Shown: one piece after another, positions 36,655-44,535 of the stretch
Position numbering within the stretch: position 1 is the stretch's first letter
How the letters are laid out: each line of letters begins with the position of its first letter
Source of the DNA: Nitrospira sp.
Lineage (GTDB): Bacteria; Nitrospirota; Nitrospiria; Nitrospirales; Nitrospiraceae
Reading direction: 5' to 3'
Assembly: GCA_005116745.1 (NCBI GenBank)
Contig: SWDS01000006.1
Span: forward strand, 330,935 to 394,934
Length of the DNA stretch: 64,000 nucleotides
The notes under the pieces: generated by a model
Database searches by the model: none
Told to the model about the DNA's origin: nothing
Seen by the model: the letters and a program-made list of their open reading frames with translations, nothing else
Made by a program: the position numbers and the translations under genes

Positions 36655-39600
36655 ATGGCAAAAAAACAAAGCGATTCCAAGATAGCGGTGGCAGGCGCCC
36701 TTACGCTCGTGCTGGCGCTGGCCGGCGTCATGCTGGTGAAAGAACCGCTGCGCAGCTCCCGACCAGTCGGGACGGGATTGGATATGAGAGCGACCGTCGA
36801 GGAGCAAACAGTGCGTGCCCGTTTGTGGGAAGATCCCGTCGCGGCAGTTCAGCGGGGCCTACGGGAAGTCAAGACGAGCCGGCCCTCCACCACCCCTGTT
36901 CCGCCGCTCACACAGCGGCTCCGATCACTCCGACAAGCGATCGCAGATCGGGTCAAGGATGGCCATCACGTCACGGTCCTTCTCGTGACGACCAGCGGAG
37001 GACCCTATGTCGAAAGTACCGAGTCGCGGGTTCGTGATCGCTATGCGGTAGGTACTGCACTGGGGGTGGCCTGTTACGTGCCGGAACAAGAAGGCCAGCT
37101 GTCTTTTGTTGAGTGGGATCCGCAGAGTCCCATTCCGGCGCTGCCATACGAATGGTATCGACTCAGAAAGACCAGAGTCTGTGACGAGGACGCAACGCGC
37201 TCTCAGCGCGTGCTGGTCGTGTGGTTTCCGGACGAGGCACTGAGCCGGGGATTTCTCGCGAGTCTGACATCGTTCTCTCAAGCGCTTGTCTGCCGAGAAG
37301 CTGAGAAGAAAAGCGAGTGCCTCCTCACGGACGATAGGCGCAGGCTCGTTCGATTGAATCCGAATCTGCAACAGGCTATCACCTTCAAGATCCTGGGACC
37401 TCGTACGTCCTCGGCATTTCGGGCACTCCTGGTCGAGGCGAGTGAATCGTATGCCGAGCCCCACGAAAGGGTCGGGGTCTGGCCGAATGCCGATGGCTGG
37501 ATCGAGCTGTACTCCCCATGGAGCAGCGCGATGAAAGGGCTCCTGGCCTACGGACTCACAACGGGTGGCGGGAAAAGTGCGGTCTGTGCCACGTATGCCT
37601 CCTGCGAGGAGGAATTCGCTCGCCGGTTGTCGGACGCGAATATCCGGTTGGCCTATGATATCGGGTCCGACGATCAGTTGTTCGACTCGTTAGTCGAGGA
37701 GCTGGAGCGCCGGCAGGTGCGACTCGGCTGGGATGCCGTCATCCTGATTGGGGAATGGGATTCGTTCTATGGGCGGGCCCTTCCTATTGAATTTCGGGCC
37801 GCTGCCTGCAAGAAAATCGGGAGCTTTTCCGAGCGGGATCTGGAAATGATCGACGTACCGGTGACGATCAAACAGTGGTGTTTCGATATTCCCAAGGCCA
37901 TCGATCTGCAGATTCGGCGGCAAGCTGATTATGAATCACTACGTCTCAACGTCCATCGGTATAGCTACCTGAGCGGCCTTGATGGGGAAGTTCCGGGGGA
38001 GGACAAAGGGAAAATCGCTCGCGCCGACAATGCCAAGGATGGCCAGCGGGATCGTCCGGAAGGGACGAGCCAGGTCGATTATGTACGGGCCTTGGTGGAT
38101 CGAATCCATGACGAGGGGGAGGGGGCTCGAGCCATCGGCATTTTTGGAACGGATCCTTATGATTCGCTCTTGATCATCAAAGCCCTCCGTCCTGCATTCC
38201 CGCACGCCATTTTCTTTACGGTTGGCCTTGATGGCCGGCATCTGCACCCGAGCGAGTATAAATGGACACGCAACATGGTCATCGCCTCTCCCTTTGGGTT
38301 GCAGTTGGATGGTGGTCTGCAGCGAGATGTCCCGCCCTTCCGTAGCAGCTATCAGACCTCCACCTATTTCGCCGCGTTACAGGCGGTCGGCCATGTCCTG
38401 TGCCGCCGTGATGAGCAGGTTGGAACTCCGAGCGGTCCCTGTACGACCACCTACCATGCGGCATTGACACCCGACGACCGTCTCTACGATGCGGGATCTC
38501 ATGTCAGATTATTCGAGGTGGGTCGGAACGGGGCGGTAGATGTGAGCATCGTGAAGAAAGAAGCGGTGCGCACCATTCACCCTTTGCGCCCCGATCTGGC
38601 CTATACGGATGGATATGGCCAGCTGGGACAAGGCGTCGGATTTGACAATGCCGCCGTGGCCGCAGCGACAGCGGTGGGATTTGTCCTCGTGGTGGCGGTG
38701 GCCTGGAGCAACCAGCGCCTCTGGTCGGGCATCGTACGATCTCCGCGTGCGCTGAGCACCGCGGCAGTGGTTCTCGTGGCGCTGTTTGCGGTGTTTGTCT
38801 TAGCCGGAGGGGCCGAGGCCTTGCTGGCCGGGCATGACAAAGGGGAGCCGTTCTCATGGACGGCCGGTGTCAGTATCTGGCCGAGCGAGCTGTTGCGGTT
38901 CTTCGTGGTGGTTCTGACCGTCCTCTTGTTCGTGAAGGGTGCCCGCGATCTTCGGAAAAACGGTGATCAGATCAGCGAGAAGTTTCAGTTCGAAGCGCCA
39001 TCGGGACGGTACCGCCTCTCTCTTCAGACCTTCTGGACGAATCTCCAGCGGGTCTACCATCCCCTCGCCACCATCGCCCCGATGAAGCTGGACCAGGCCT
39101 GGGTCCGGTATCGGGAAGCCAGTCGGCTGAGCCAGGGGATTGTTCGCACACTTCTGTTGTTCATCATCTATGCAGGAGCGATGTGGGCCATCGGCTATTT
39201 TGTGTTGGACGAGGAATATATCCATCCCTGCCGTGGGGCCCTGAGTTGCAACGTGGACTCGGTCATGACGCTCGCCAGCGTCGGCATTGTGGTGCTGCTG
39301 AATCTGGCGGTATTCGATGCGGTGATGCTCTGCCGCCGGTGGATCGGATGGGTTATCAACTCGACGGGAGGGTGGTCCGACCACATCCGGAACGAGTATC
39401 TGCGGAACTACGGGTTGGGTGAAGCGCAGAAATCAGAGTTCGAGAAATTACAGTGTCTCGCTGTGGTAGACCTGATCGCGCAGCGGACGGAGGTGGTCAA
39501 TCGACTGATCCGGTACCCCTTCATCGCGCTTTTGATCATGATCGCGGCGCGCAACGAGTATTTCGACATCTGGAATTACCCGCTGCTGCTCTTGCTCTCC

Positions 39601-39879
39601 TGGTCGGTGAATGTGCTGGTGGCGCTCCTCGGCGCGTTTCTCCTCTATCAATCGGCAAGCCGGGCGAAAGCGGCGATGCTCGCCGGGCTCAACCGGCAAA
39701 TCGTCCAGACCTTGGGAATCGGGAAGGATCACGACGTCCGAGTGAAACAGATTGAGCATGTCATCAGCGAGGTAGAAGACAACGAACAGGGTGCCTTTGT
39801 GCCGCTCTATCAGCAGCCGGTGGTCGAATCGTCACTATACGGTTTGGTGGCGCTGCTTCAATATCTGTATCTCCGTTAG
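36655..39879 (+). CDS. Large multi-domain membrane protein of unknown function
   Basis: A 1074-residue protein I cannot assign. An N-terminal membrane helix (about 10-27) is followed by a soluble region of some 630 residues, probably periplasmic. About 6-7 hydrophobic segments follow from residue 663 (VAAATAVGFVLVVAVAW, ALSTAAVVLVALFAVFVLAGG, LLRFFVVVLTVLLFVKG, TLLLFIIYAGAMWAIGYFVL, SVGIVVLLNLAVFDAVML, PFIALLIMIAA, LLLLLSWSVNVLVALLGAFLLY). The stretch around residues 490-550 (AIGIFGTDPYDSLLIIKALRPAFPH...ASPFGLQLD) resembles a type-I periplasmic-binding-protein fold. It starts 127 bases after selO and ends eight bases before a hydrolase gene. Confidence 0.8.
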   Translation: MAKKQSDSKIAVAGALTLVLALAGVMLVKEPLRSSRPVGTGLDMRATVEEQTVRARLWEDPVAAVQRGLREVKTSRPSTTPVPPLTQRLRSLRQAIADRVKDGHHVTVLLVTTSGGPYVESTESRVRDRYAVGTALGVACYVPEQEGQLSFVEWDPQSPIPALPYEWYRLRKTRVCDEDATRSQRVLVVWFPDEALSRGFLASLTSFSQALVCREAEKKSECLLTDDRRRLVRLNPNLQQAITFKILGPRTSSAFRALLVEASESYAEPHERVGVWPNADGWIELYSPWSSAMKGLLAYGLTTGGGKSAVCATYASCEEEFARRLSDANIRLAYDIGSDDQLFDSLVEELERRQVRLGWDAVILIGEWDSFYGRALPIEFRAAACKKIGSFSERDLEMIDVPVTIKQWCFDIPKAIDLQIRRQADYESLRLNVHRYSYLSGLDGEVPGEDKGKIARADNAKDGQRDRPEGTSQVDYVRALVDRIHDEGEGARAIGIFGTDPYDSLLIIKALRPAFPHAIFFTVGLDGRHLHPSEYKWTRNMVIASPFGLQLDGGLQRDVPPFRSSYQTSTYFAALQAVGHVLCRRDEQVGTPSGPCTTTYHAALTPDDRLYDAGSHVRLFEVGRNGAVDVSIVKKEAVRTIHPLRPDLAYTDGYGQLGQGVGFDNAAVAAATAVGFVLVVAVAWSNQRLWSGIVRSPRALSTAAVVLVALFAVFVLAGGAEALLAGHDKGEPFSWTAGVSIWPSELLRFFVVVLTVLLFVKGARDLRKNGDQISEKFQFEAPSGRYRLSLQTFWTNLQRVYHPLATIAPMKLDQAWVRYREASRLSQGIVRTLLLFIIYAGAMWAIGYFVLDEEYIHPCRGALSCNVDSVMTLASVGIVVLLNLAVFDAVMLCRRWIGWVINSTGGWSDHIRNEYLRNYGLGEAQKSEFEKLQCLAVVDLIAQRTEVVNRLIRYPFIALLIMIAARNEYFDIWNYPLLLLLSWSVNVLVALLGAFLLYQSASRAKAAMLAGLNRQIVQTLGIGKDHDVRVKQIEHVISEVEDNEQGAFVPLYQQPVVESSLYGLVALLQYLYLR

Positions 39880-39887
39880 GGGGCTGA

Positions 39888-40604
39888 ATGCGTCACGTGT
39901 TAGTAGGTGGATTAAAGGTCCGGCTCACCGGCGGAGTAGATGGGCAGGGAGGTGGTGGTGGTCCTCTCGTCATGCTCCTCCACGGGTTTGGCGCACCGGG
40001 GGACGATTTGGTACCGCTGGCGGAGGTGATCGATGTTCCTGCCAAGACCCGCTGGCTCTTCCCAGAAGCACCGCTCTCGCTCAACATGGGATTCGGCGAT
40101 TCGCGCGCCTGGTGGATCATCGACTTTGCACGCATCCAGGCCGATCGCGAAGTTGGTCGCATTCGTGATTTATCCATTGAAGTTCCCCAAGGCCTGGCTC
40201 TGGCACGTGAACGGTTTCTCGCCTTTCTCGAAGAACTCCCAAAACAGCTCCCGATCGATTACAAGAAAACCGTGATCGGCGGTTTTTCACAGGGAGCGAT
40301 GCTCACCTGTGATGCCGTCTTGCAGACCGACTATCCATTCGCTGGGCTGGTGCAGCTATCCGGGAACTTGCTGGCTCAGGCGGTCTGGGGTCCGTTGATG
40401 CGGAAGCGCAAGGGTCTGCCGGTCTTTCAAAGCCACGGCACGCAAGACGACGTTCTTCCGAACATCGGAGCCGAGCGTCTTCGTGATGTGCTGACGCAAG
40501 CGGGCCTCGCCGTGGAGTGGCACAGCTTCCGAGGTGGGCATGCGATTCCAGAGATGGTGTTGCGGCGACTGGGGCCGTTCATCACAAAGAGATTCGGAGG
40601 ATGA
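39888..40604 (+). CDS. Alpha/beta hydrolase, carboxylesterase/YpfH-like
   Basis: The 238-residue protein has an alpha/beta-hydrolase fold of the phospholipase/carboxylesterase type. The oxyanion/HG region is LLHGFGAPGDDLVPL, the nucleophile is in GGFSQGAML, the acid Asp in HGTQDDVLP and the His in GGHAIPEM, so the catalytic triad is complete. The substrate is unknown. It lies eight bases after the large membrane protein gene and shares ATGA with the next hydrolase. Confidence 0.85.
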   Translation: MRHVLVGGLKVRLTGGVDGQGGGGGPLVMLLHGFGAPGDDLVPLAEVIDVPAKTRWLFPEAPLSLNMGFGDSRAWWIIDFARIQADREVGRIRDLSIEVPQGLALARERFLAFLEELPKQLPIDYKKTVIGGFSQGAMLTCDAVLQTDYPFAGLVQLSGNLLAQAVWGPLMRKRKGLPVFQSHGTQDDVLPNIGAERLRDVLTQAGLAVEWHSFRGGHAIPEMVLRRLGPFITKRFGG

Positions 40605-40606
40605 AC

Positions 40607-41353
40607 ATGCAGCCTTTCGAGCTGATCGGTGCAGACGGGAAACGGATCAAAGGTGATCGTGCTGATGGGGCAACCCGGCAGATTCTCTTCATCACGGGGT
40701 TTCTGTCCAAGCGCTGGGGCAATAAGAGTAAGGCGCTGGCGCAATGGTGTCAGGAGAAGGGGTGGGGGTTTTGTTGTTACGATGTGCGAGGGTTTGGCGA
40801 TTCCGAAGGCCAGTTCACGGACTACACCCTTTCGGATTGGATTGCCGATGCACGGACAGTGGTGAAGTCGATCGAGGCTGGGCCACCCGTTACCATCGTA
40901 GGCAATTCACTTGGCAGTTGGATTGCCTGGCTGGTCGCAAAGGAGTTTCCCAGCGTGGAAGAACTCATCTTGATCGCGCCGGCATTTAACATGATGGGTG
41001 AGCGAGCCAAGACCATCCCCCAGGAACGGCTCCACGACTGGCATACTGCCGGATGGATGCCGTGGGACGATGATCCTATACATCGGGATTGGCCCTTGTC
41101 CTGGACGTGGGTGGAGCAAAGCGAACAGTACTGGGCCAAGACATGTGATATCACCCGTCACGTCAAGACGACTATTCTTCACGGAGAGCAGGATATTGTC
41201 ATTTCCCCGGATGGAAGCCGGCGGTTTGCCGATGAACTGCGTCGTCGCGATCCCAGTTTTCCACTTGATCTCAGACTGATTCCAGGCGACCATCGGTTGA
41301 GTAGTCCTGAACATCTGGAGCTCTTTCGCCGATTGGTCATGAGGGAGACATAA
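40607..41353 (+). CDS. Alpha/beta hydrolase
   Basis: About 248 residues starting MQPFELIGADGKRIKGDR. It has a full triad: nucleophile Ser in VGNSLGSW, Asp in HGEQDIV and His in PGDHRLSS, with FCCYDVRGFGDSEG before the nucleophile. GGAGG is well spaced from the ATG at 40607; the ATG at 40601 overlaps the previous stop. Probably a lysophospholipase-like or peptidase-like enzyme; the substrate is unknown. Its last 55 bases are copied further downstream as part of a repeat. Confidence 0.83.
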   Translation: MQPFELIGADGKRIKGDRADGATRQILFITGFLSKRWGNKSKALAQWCQEKGWGFCCYDVRGFGDSEGQFTDYTLSDWIADARTVVKSIEAGPPVTIVGNSLGSWIAWLVAKEFPSVEELILIAPAFNMMGERAKTIPQERLHDWHTAGWMPWDDDPIHRDWPLSWTWVEQSEQYWAKTCDITRHVKTTILHGEQDIVISPDGSRRFADELRRRDPSFPLDLRLIPGDHRLSSPEHLELFRRLVMRET

Positions 41354-41520
41354 TGCTTGTTCTCATTCACAAGGAATGTGGTAGTCCCGCCTTAGACGAA
41401 TCGCCGGTGGGTGAAGTCTGCGCCATCCCTATCGACCGGTTTCCCTTCTCCTGTTTTACCTGCCTGGAAGAGATCGTCGATGAATCCGAAGTGCGGTTGT
41501 CGGAAGAGCTTGGAATCTAG
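41299..41520 (+). repeat. Repeat copy 1, containing the end of the hydrolase gene and the tiny Cys gene
   Basis: This 222-base unit recurs at 43267-43488 with about 90% identity by eye and, decayed, near 44313-44441. Copy 1 is the parent because it lies in the coding context of the hydrolase gene. Confidence 0.85.
41353..41520 (+). CDS. Tiny four-cysteine protein
   Basis: A 55-residue protein starting MLVLIHKECGSPALDESPV, with Cys at 9, 23, 34 and 37 (the last two as CFTC). The Cys pattern suggests a rubredoxin-like knuckle or a small zinc site. The ATG overlaps the hydrolase stop (TAATG), so it is translated by coupling. It ends in an acidic tail. Two further copies lie downstream; both have lost their start or reading frame. 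I know no family. Confidence 0.6.
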   Translation: MLVLIHKECGSPALDESPVGEVCAIPIDRFPFSCFTCLEEIVDESEVRLSEELGI

Positions 41521-41613
41521 ATCGAATCCCCAAGCCCCATAGCCGCCTCCCCCTCAGGCTTCCTGCATCATCATGCGAAAGGATTGCACCTATTGCCTTT
41601 AGCGCATAAGTCA

Positions 41614-41666
41614 GAAATATGTGCTAATCACGATATTGCCATGTTATCGTGAATAACGCATAATGC
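41614..41666 (+). repeat. 53-bp promoter/operator segment shared with 44248-44300
   Basis: Aligned without gaps to 44248-44300, 36 of 53 bases match, including the CGATATT and GAATAAC-CATAA cores. Here it lies directly before hipB and includes the operator palindrome at 41629-41651. Confidence 0.55.
41629..41651. promoter_or_regulatory. hipB operator candidate
   Basis: CACGATA faces TATCGTG across nine bases, about 40 bases before the hipB ATG. HipB-type antitoxins repress their own operon by binding such palindromes. Assigned by position and symmetry. Confidence 0.5.
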
Positions 41667-41688
41667 GAGCATCAGGGAGGAACTCGTT

Positions 41689-41940
41689 ATGGGCGATTTT
41701 GCACGAGATCCAAGACAGATCGGAAACCTGATCAGGCGGATCAGGAAGAAGCAGGGACTCAGTCAAACGCAATTGGGAGAAAAGGCTGGTCTTCGACAAG
41801 AGACGATCTCCCTGATCGAGACGGGGAATCCGTCGACAACGGTGGAAACTATCCTGAGTGTTCTCGCTGCGCTCGATCTGGAATTTCGAATGGTCTCGCG
41901 CTCCAAAGGCCGGGCGGCTGATATTGAGGAGATCTTCTGA
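41689..41940 (+). CDS. hipB: HipB-like XRE antitoxin
   Basis: An 83-residue protein with an XRE helix-turn-helix at about residues 11-65 (IGNLIRRIRKKQGLSQTQLGEKAGL...TISLIETG). It binds DNA and neutralises HipA. AGGGAGG precedes the start. The stop overlaps the hipA start by one base, as usual in such pairs. Confidence 0.87.
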   Translation: MGDFARDPRQIGNLIRRIRKKQGLSQTQLGEKAGLRQETISLIETGNPSTTVETILSVLAALDLEFRMVSRSKGRAADIEEIF

Positions 41941-43268
41941 TGGCACGCCGTCGTACCCATGCGCCGTTGCGCGTGCTCCTGAACAACCGGCTAGTCGGCC
42001 AACTCAGCAAAGCATCCACCGGCGCGATCGAGTTTCAGTATGACCCACAGTGGTTGGAGTGGGAGCACGCGCTGCCAGTCTCGTTGTCACTTCCATTGCG
42101 GGAGGATGCGTATAGAGGAGAGGTGGTTGCGGCGGTGTTCGAGAATCTCTTGCCGGACTCCGACGTGCTGAAGCGGCGTGTCGCCGAAAGAGTGGGGGCA
42201 GCGGGAACAGATGCCTATAGTCTGCTCGCCGCCATTGGCCGGGATTGCATCGGGGCGATGCAATTCATGGCGGTCGATATTGCCGATGAAGAGGATACCA
42301 CCACGATCAAGGGAGACCCTATCACCGGAGCAGCGATCGAAATACTGCTCCGTGGCCTTTCGCAATTCCCGTTGGGGTTAAGCCGTGACGAGACATTCCG
42401 GATTTCTGTAGCTGGGGCGCAGGAAAAAACTGCATTACTGCGACACAAAGGTCGGTGGTGGAAACCAACGGGTACGACGCCCACGACACATATCTTCAAA
42501 AAACAGATCGGACAGCTGCCCAATGGCCTCGACCTCTCGGACAGTGTCGAGAATGAGTTCTACTGCCTCAGACTGGCGGAAGCGTTCGGCTTGCCGGTCG
42601 CCAAGGCAGAGATGCACACATTCGGCGACACCAAGGCACTGGTTATCGAGCGGTTTGACCGGCGGTGGACGAAGGACAAGCGCCTTCTGCGCCTACCCCA
42701 GGAGGATTGTTGCCAGGCGTTGTCCGTTCCGCCGACAAGGAAATATCAGAGTGAGGGAGGGCCGGGAGTCGTCCAGATTCTGAACCTGCTGAAAGGGAGC
42801 GATCAGCCGACGGCCGATCGGATCACCGTGCTGAAAGCACAAATGTTCTTCTGGCTCATCGGCGCAACGGATGGCCATGCGAAGAATTTCAGCATCTTTC
42901 TTGGGCCTGGCGGCAGCGTTCATCTCACACCGCTCTACGATGTGTTGACCGCTCAACCGAGCTTTGAGAAGAAGCAGATCGACCGCAGGCAGATGAGGCT
43001 CGCCATGTCGGTCGGTACCAACCGCCACTACCGGATCGGTGAGATCCAGGGACGACATTTCGTCCAGACGGGAAAGGCGGCGAGCCTGGCGGAATCGGTG
43101 GTTCTGGCCACAATCCAAGAAATGGCGGAGACGGCGAAACGTGCGCTTCAGAAAGTCGAGAACACATTGCCGACGGATTTCCCGCCGGCGCTGCATGAGT
43201 CGGTCAGCAAGGGCATGATGGATCGCTTAGACTTTCTAGTAATCGGAACTGGGGGTAAGGGCGGCTGA
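41940..43268 (+). CDS. hipA: HipA serine/threonine kinase toxin
   Basis: The 442-residue protein is a full-length HipA. An N-terminal HipA_N couplet (RVLLNNRLVGQL, FENLLPDSDVLKRRVAER) is followed by the phosphorylation/ejection loop with Ser156 in RISVAGAQEKTAL, catalytic Asp311 in GATDGHAKNFS and metal-binding Asp334 in PLYDVL. Family members phosphorylate glutamyl-tRNA synthetase and induce dormancy. All key residues are present, so it is probably active. The stop lies at the boundary of repeat copy 2. Confidence 0.9.
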   Translation: MARRRTHAPLRVLLNNRLVGQLSKASTGAIEFQYDPQWLEWEHALPVSLSLPLREDAYRGEVVAAVFENLLPDSDVLKRRVAERVGAAGTDAYSLLAAIGRDCIGAMQFMAVDIADEEDTTTIKGDPITGAAIEILLRGLSQFPLGLSRDETFRISVAGAQEKTALLRHKGRWWKPTGTTPTTHIFKKQIGQLPNGLDLSDSVENEFYCLRLAEAFGLPVAKAEMHTFGDTKALVIERFDRRWTKDKRLLRLPQEDCCQALSVPPTRKYQSEGGPGVVQILNLLKGSDQPTADRITVLKAQMFFWLIGATDGHAKNFSIFLGPGGSVHLTPLYDVLTAQPSFEKKQIDRRQMRLAMSVGTNRHYRIGEIQGRHFVQTGKAASLAESVVLATIQEMAETAKRALQKVENTLPTDFPPALHESVSKGMMDRLDFLVIGTGGKGG

Positions 43269-43488
43269 GCAGCCCTGCGAATCTGGAGTTTTTTCGCCGA
43301 TCGGTCATGAGGGAGACATAATACTTGTTCTTATCCACAAAGAATGTGGTAGTCCCGCTTTGGACGAATCGCCGGTAGGTGAAGTCTGCGCCATCCCTAT
43401 CGACCGGTTTCCCTTCTCCTGTTTTACCTGCCTGGAAGAGATCCTCGACGAATCCGAAGTGCGGTTATCAGAAGAGCTGGGGATCTAG
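43267..43488 (+). repeat. Repeat copy 2, tiny Cys gene with lost start codon
   Basis: The unit at 41299-41520 reappears after hipA with about 21 changes in 222 bases. The tiny gene's ATG is ATA (43321-43323) here; the rest of the 55-codon frame stays open to the TAG at 43486-43488 and keeps all four Cys codons. The gene is therefore probably silent. Confidence 0.8.
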
Positions 43489-43512
43489 ACCGCGGCCAAT
43501 TCGAATTTGTCG

Positions 43513-43860
43513 TCATGCAGCCTGGAGCACAAACTCGACCTTGACGGCCTCATAGGGAAACTCCACGCCACCACCTTGTGCGCGGATCAGCAGTCCGGCC
43601 GAGAGGAGGGCCGTGATATCACCATGGACGGCTTTCACATCTCGGTGCACTCGACGGGCAGCCTCGCGAATAGAGATTGGCCCGACTCCGCATAGTGCTT
43701 TGAGTAATTCCCAGCGCTTGGCCGTGAGCACTTGCCACAGCAACTCGGGAGTGGCAAAGCTAATACGCGCGGAGCGTTGCGCTTTTCGGGACTTCCACGC
43801 GTGTGAAAAGTCGGCGATTGCATCGGAGGGAGAGCGAACATCAAGGATGACGGTTTTCAT
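43513..43860 (-). CDS. tumA: TumA-type HTH antitoxin
   Basis: About 115 residues starting MKTVILDVRSPSDA, after GAGGTGG. It has a winged helix-turn-helix (LLWQVLTAKRWELLKALCGVGPISIREAARRVHRDVKAVHGDITALLSAGLL). Such HTH proteins are the antitoxin of the TumE family. It overlaps the upstream toxin gene by about 20 bases, toxin first. Confidence 0.75.
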   Translation of the reverse strand: MKTVILDVRSPSDAIADFSHAWKSRKAQRSARISFATPELLWQVLTAKRWELLKALCGVGPISIREAARRVHRDVKAVHGDITALLSAGLLIRAQGGGVEFPYEAVKVEFVLQAA

Positions 43861-44137
43861 GGTTCCACCTCGCAATATCAGCTTGAAAGTCAGCGATCAA
43901 TTTATCCGGGTCTGAGAACCCATAGGCGCGTTCCTTCCCGGCATAGTGGCGATGGTCACCCTTGCCGGCCTCGTTGTCGTACCGAAGCACGCATGTACCG
44001 TCGACCACGTAGGCAAGCCGGTATTTGAATCGATGCGTGCATCCCACCACCGGTTTGGGCACCTGCCAGAGCACCAACTCAGCAAACGCCGTTGCAGCGT
44101 AGACGATTCTCGTACGGACCAGCACGACGGCCTTCAC
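43841..44137 (-). CDS. tumE: TumE-type toxin (DUF6516)
   Basis: The 98-residue protein fits the TumE/DUF6516 family: YRLAYVVDGTCVLRYDNEAGKGDHRHYAGKERAYGFSDPDKLIADFQADIARW. The KGDHRHY stretch is the conserved core. The toxic activity of the family is not well defined. Paired with the HTH antitoxin at 43513. Its orientation is opposite to hipBA. Confidence 0.8.
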   Translation of the reverse strand: MKAVVLVRTRIVYAATAFAELVLWQVPKPVVGCTHRFKYRLAYVVDGTCVLRYDNEAGKGDHRHYAGKERAYGFSDPDKLIADFQADIARWNHENRHP

Positions 44138-44247
44138 GTTGGAGACAATACCAACGACTCAGTTGTGTTGTCAATAACTCCAACGCTTCGAAAGCGGGAC
44201 CAGAGCCAGGAACCAAAGGCGACTGATGATGATCTGATCTTGGAATA

Positions 44248-44300
44248 GAAGTTTGTGCCGATGACGATATTTCTGATTAATGGCGAATAACACATAACCT
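44248..44300 (+). repeat. 53-bp segment matching the hipB promoter, orphan copy
   Basis: Homologous to 41614-41666 (36/53 identical, ungapped) but followed by repeat copy 3 rather than a hipB gene. Probably the remnant of another hipBA-like module lost between it and the repeat. Confidence 0.5.
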
Positions 44301-44312
44301 AATCGGTTTCCA

Positions 44313-44441
44313 TGCTCCTGCCCTGGATGAATCGCCGGTGGGCGAAGTCTGAGCCATGCCAATCGATTACTTTCCCTTCCCTTACTTTTCCTGCCTGGAA
44401 GAAATCCTCGACGAATCCGAGGTGCGGTTGTCGGAAGAGCT
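44313..44441 (+). pseudogene. Repeat copy 3, decayed tiny Cys gene
   Basis: The frame matches copies 1 and 2 from LDESPVGEV to RLSEEL, but has a TGA in place of the Cys23 codon, has lost the Cys34 equivalent and lacks the start. It ends where unrelated sequence leading to the lipoprotein gene begins. Confidence 0.7.
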
Positions 44442-44535
44442 ACTTGTCTTACAATATTACGTAAATGTACAATTGCCGCCGATACGTACACCAGTACTGT
44501 CACTGGTCTTGATAGGCAAACGATCAGGAGGGCGA

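Noticed and set aside
44356-44535. 60-codon extension of the coiled-coil lipoprotein into repeat copy 3
   Set aside because: The lipoprotein signal and ribosome binding site are at 44536; the upstream codons are the decayed repeat.
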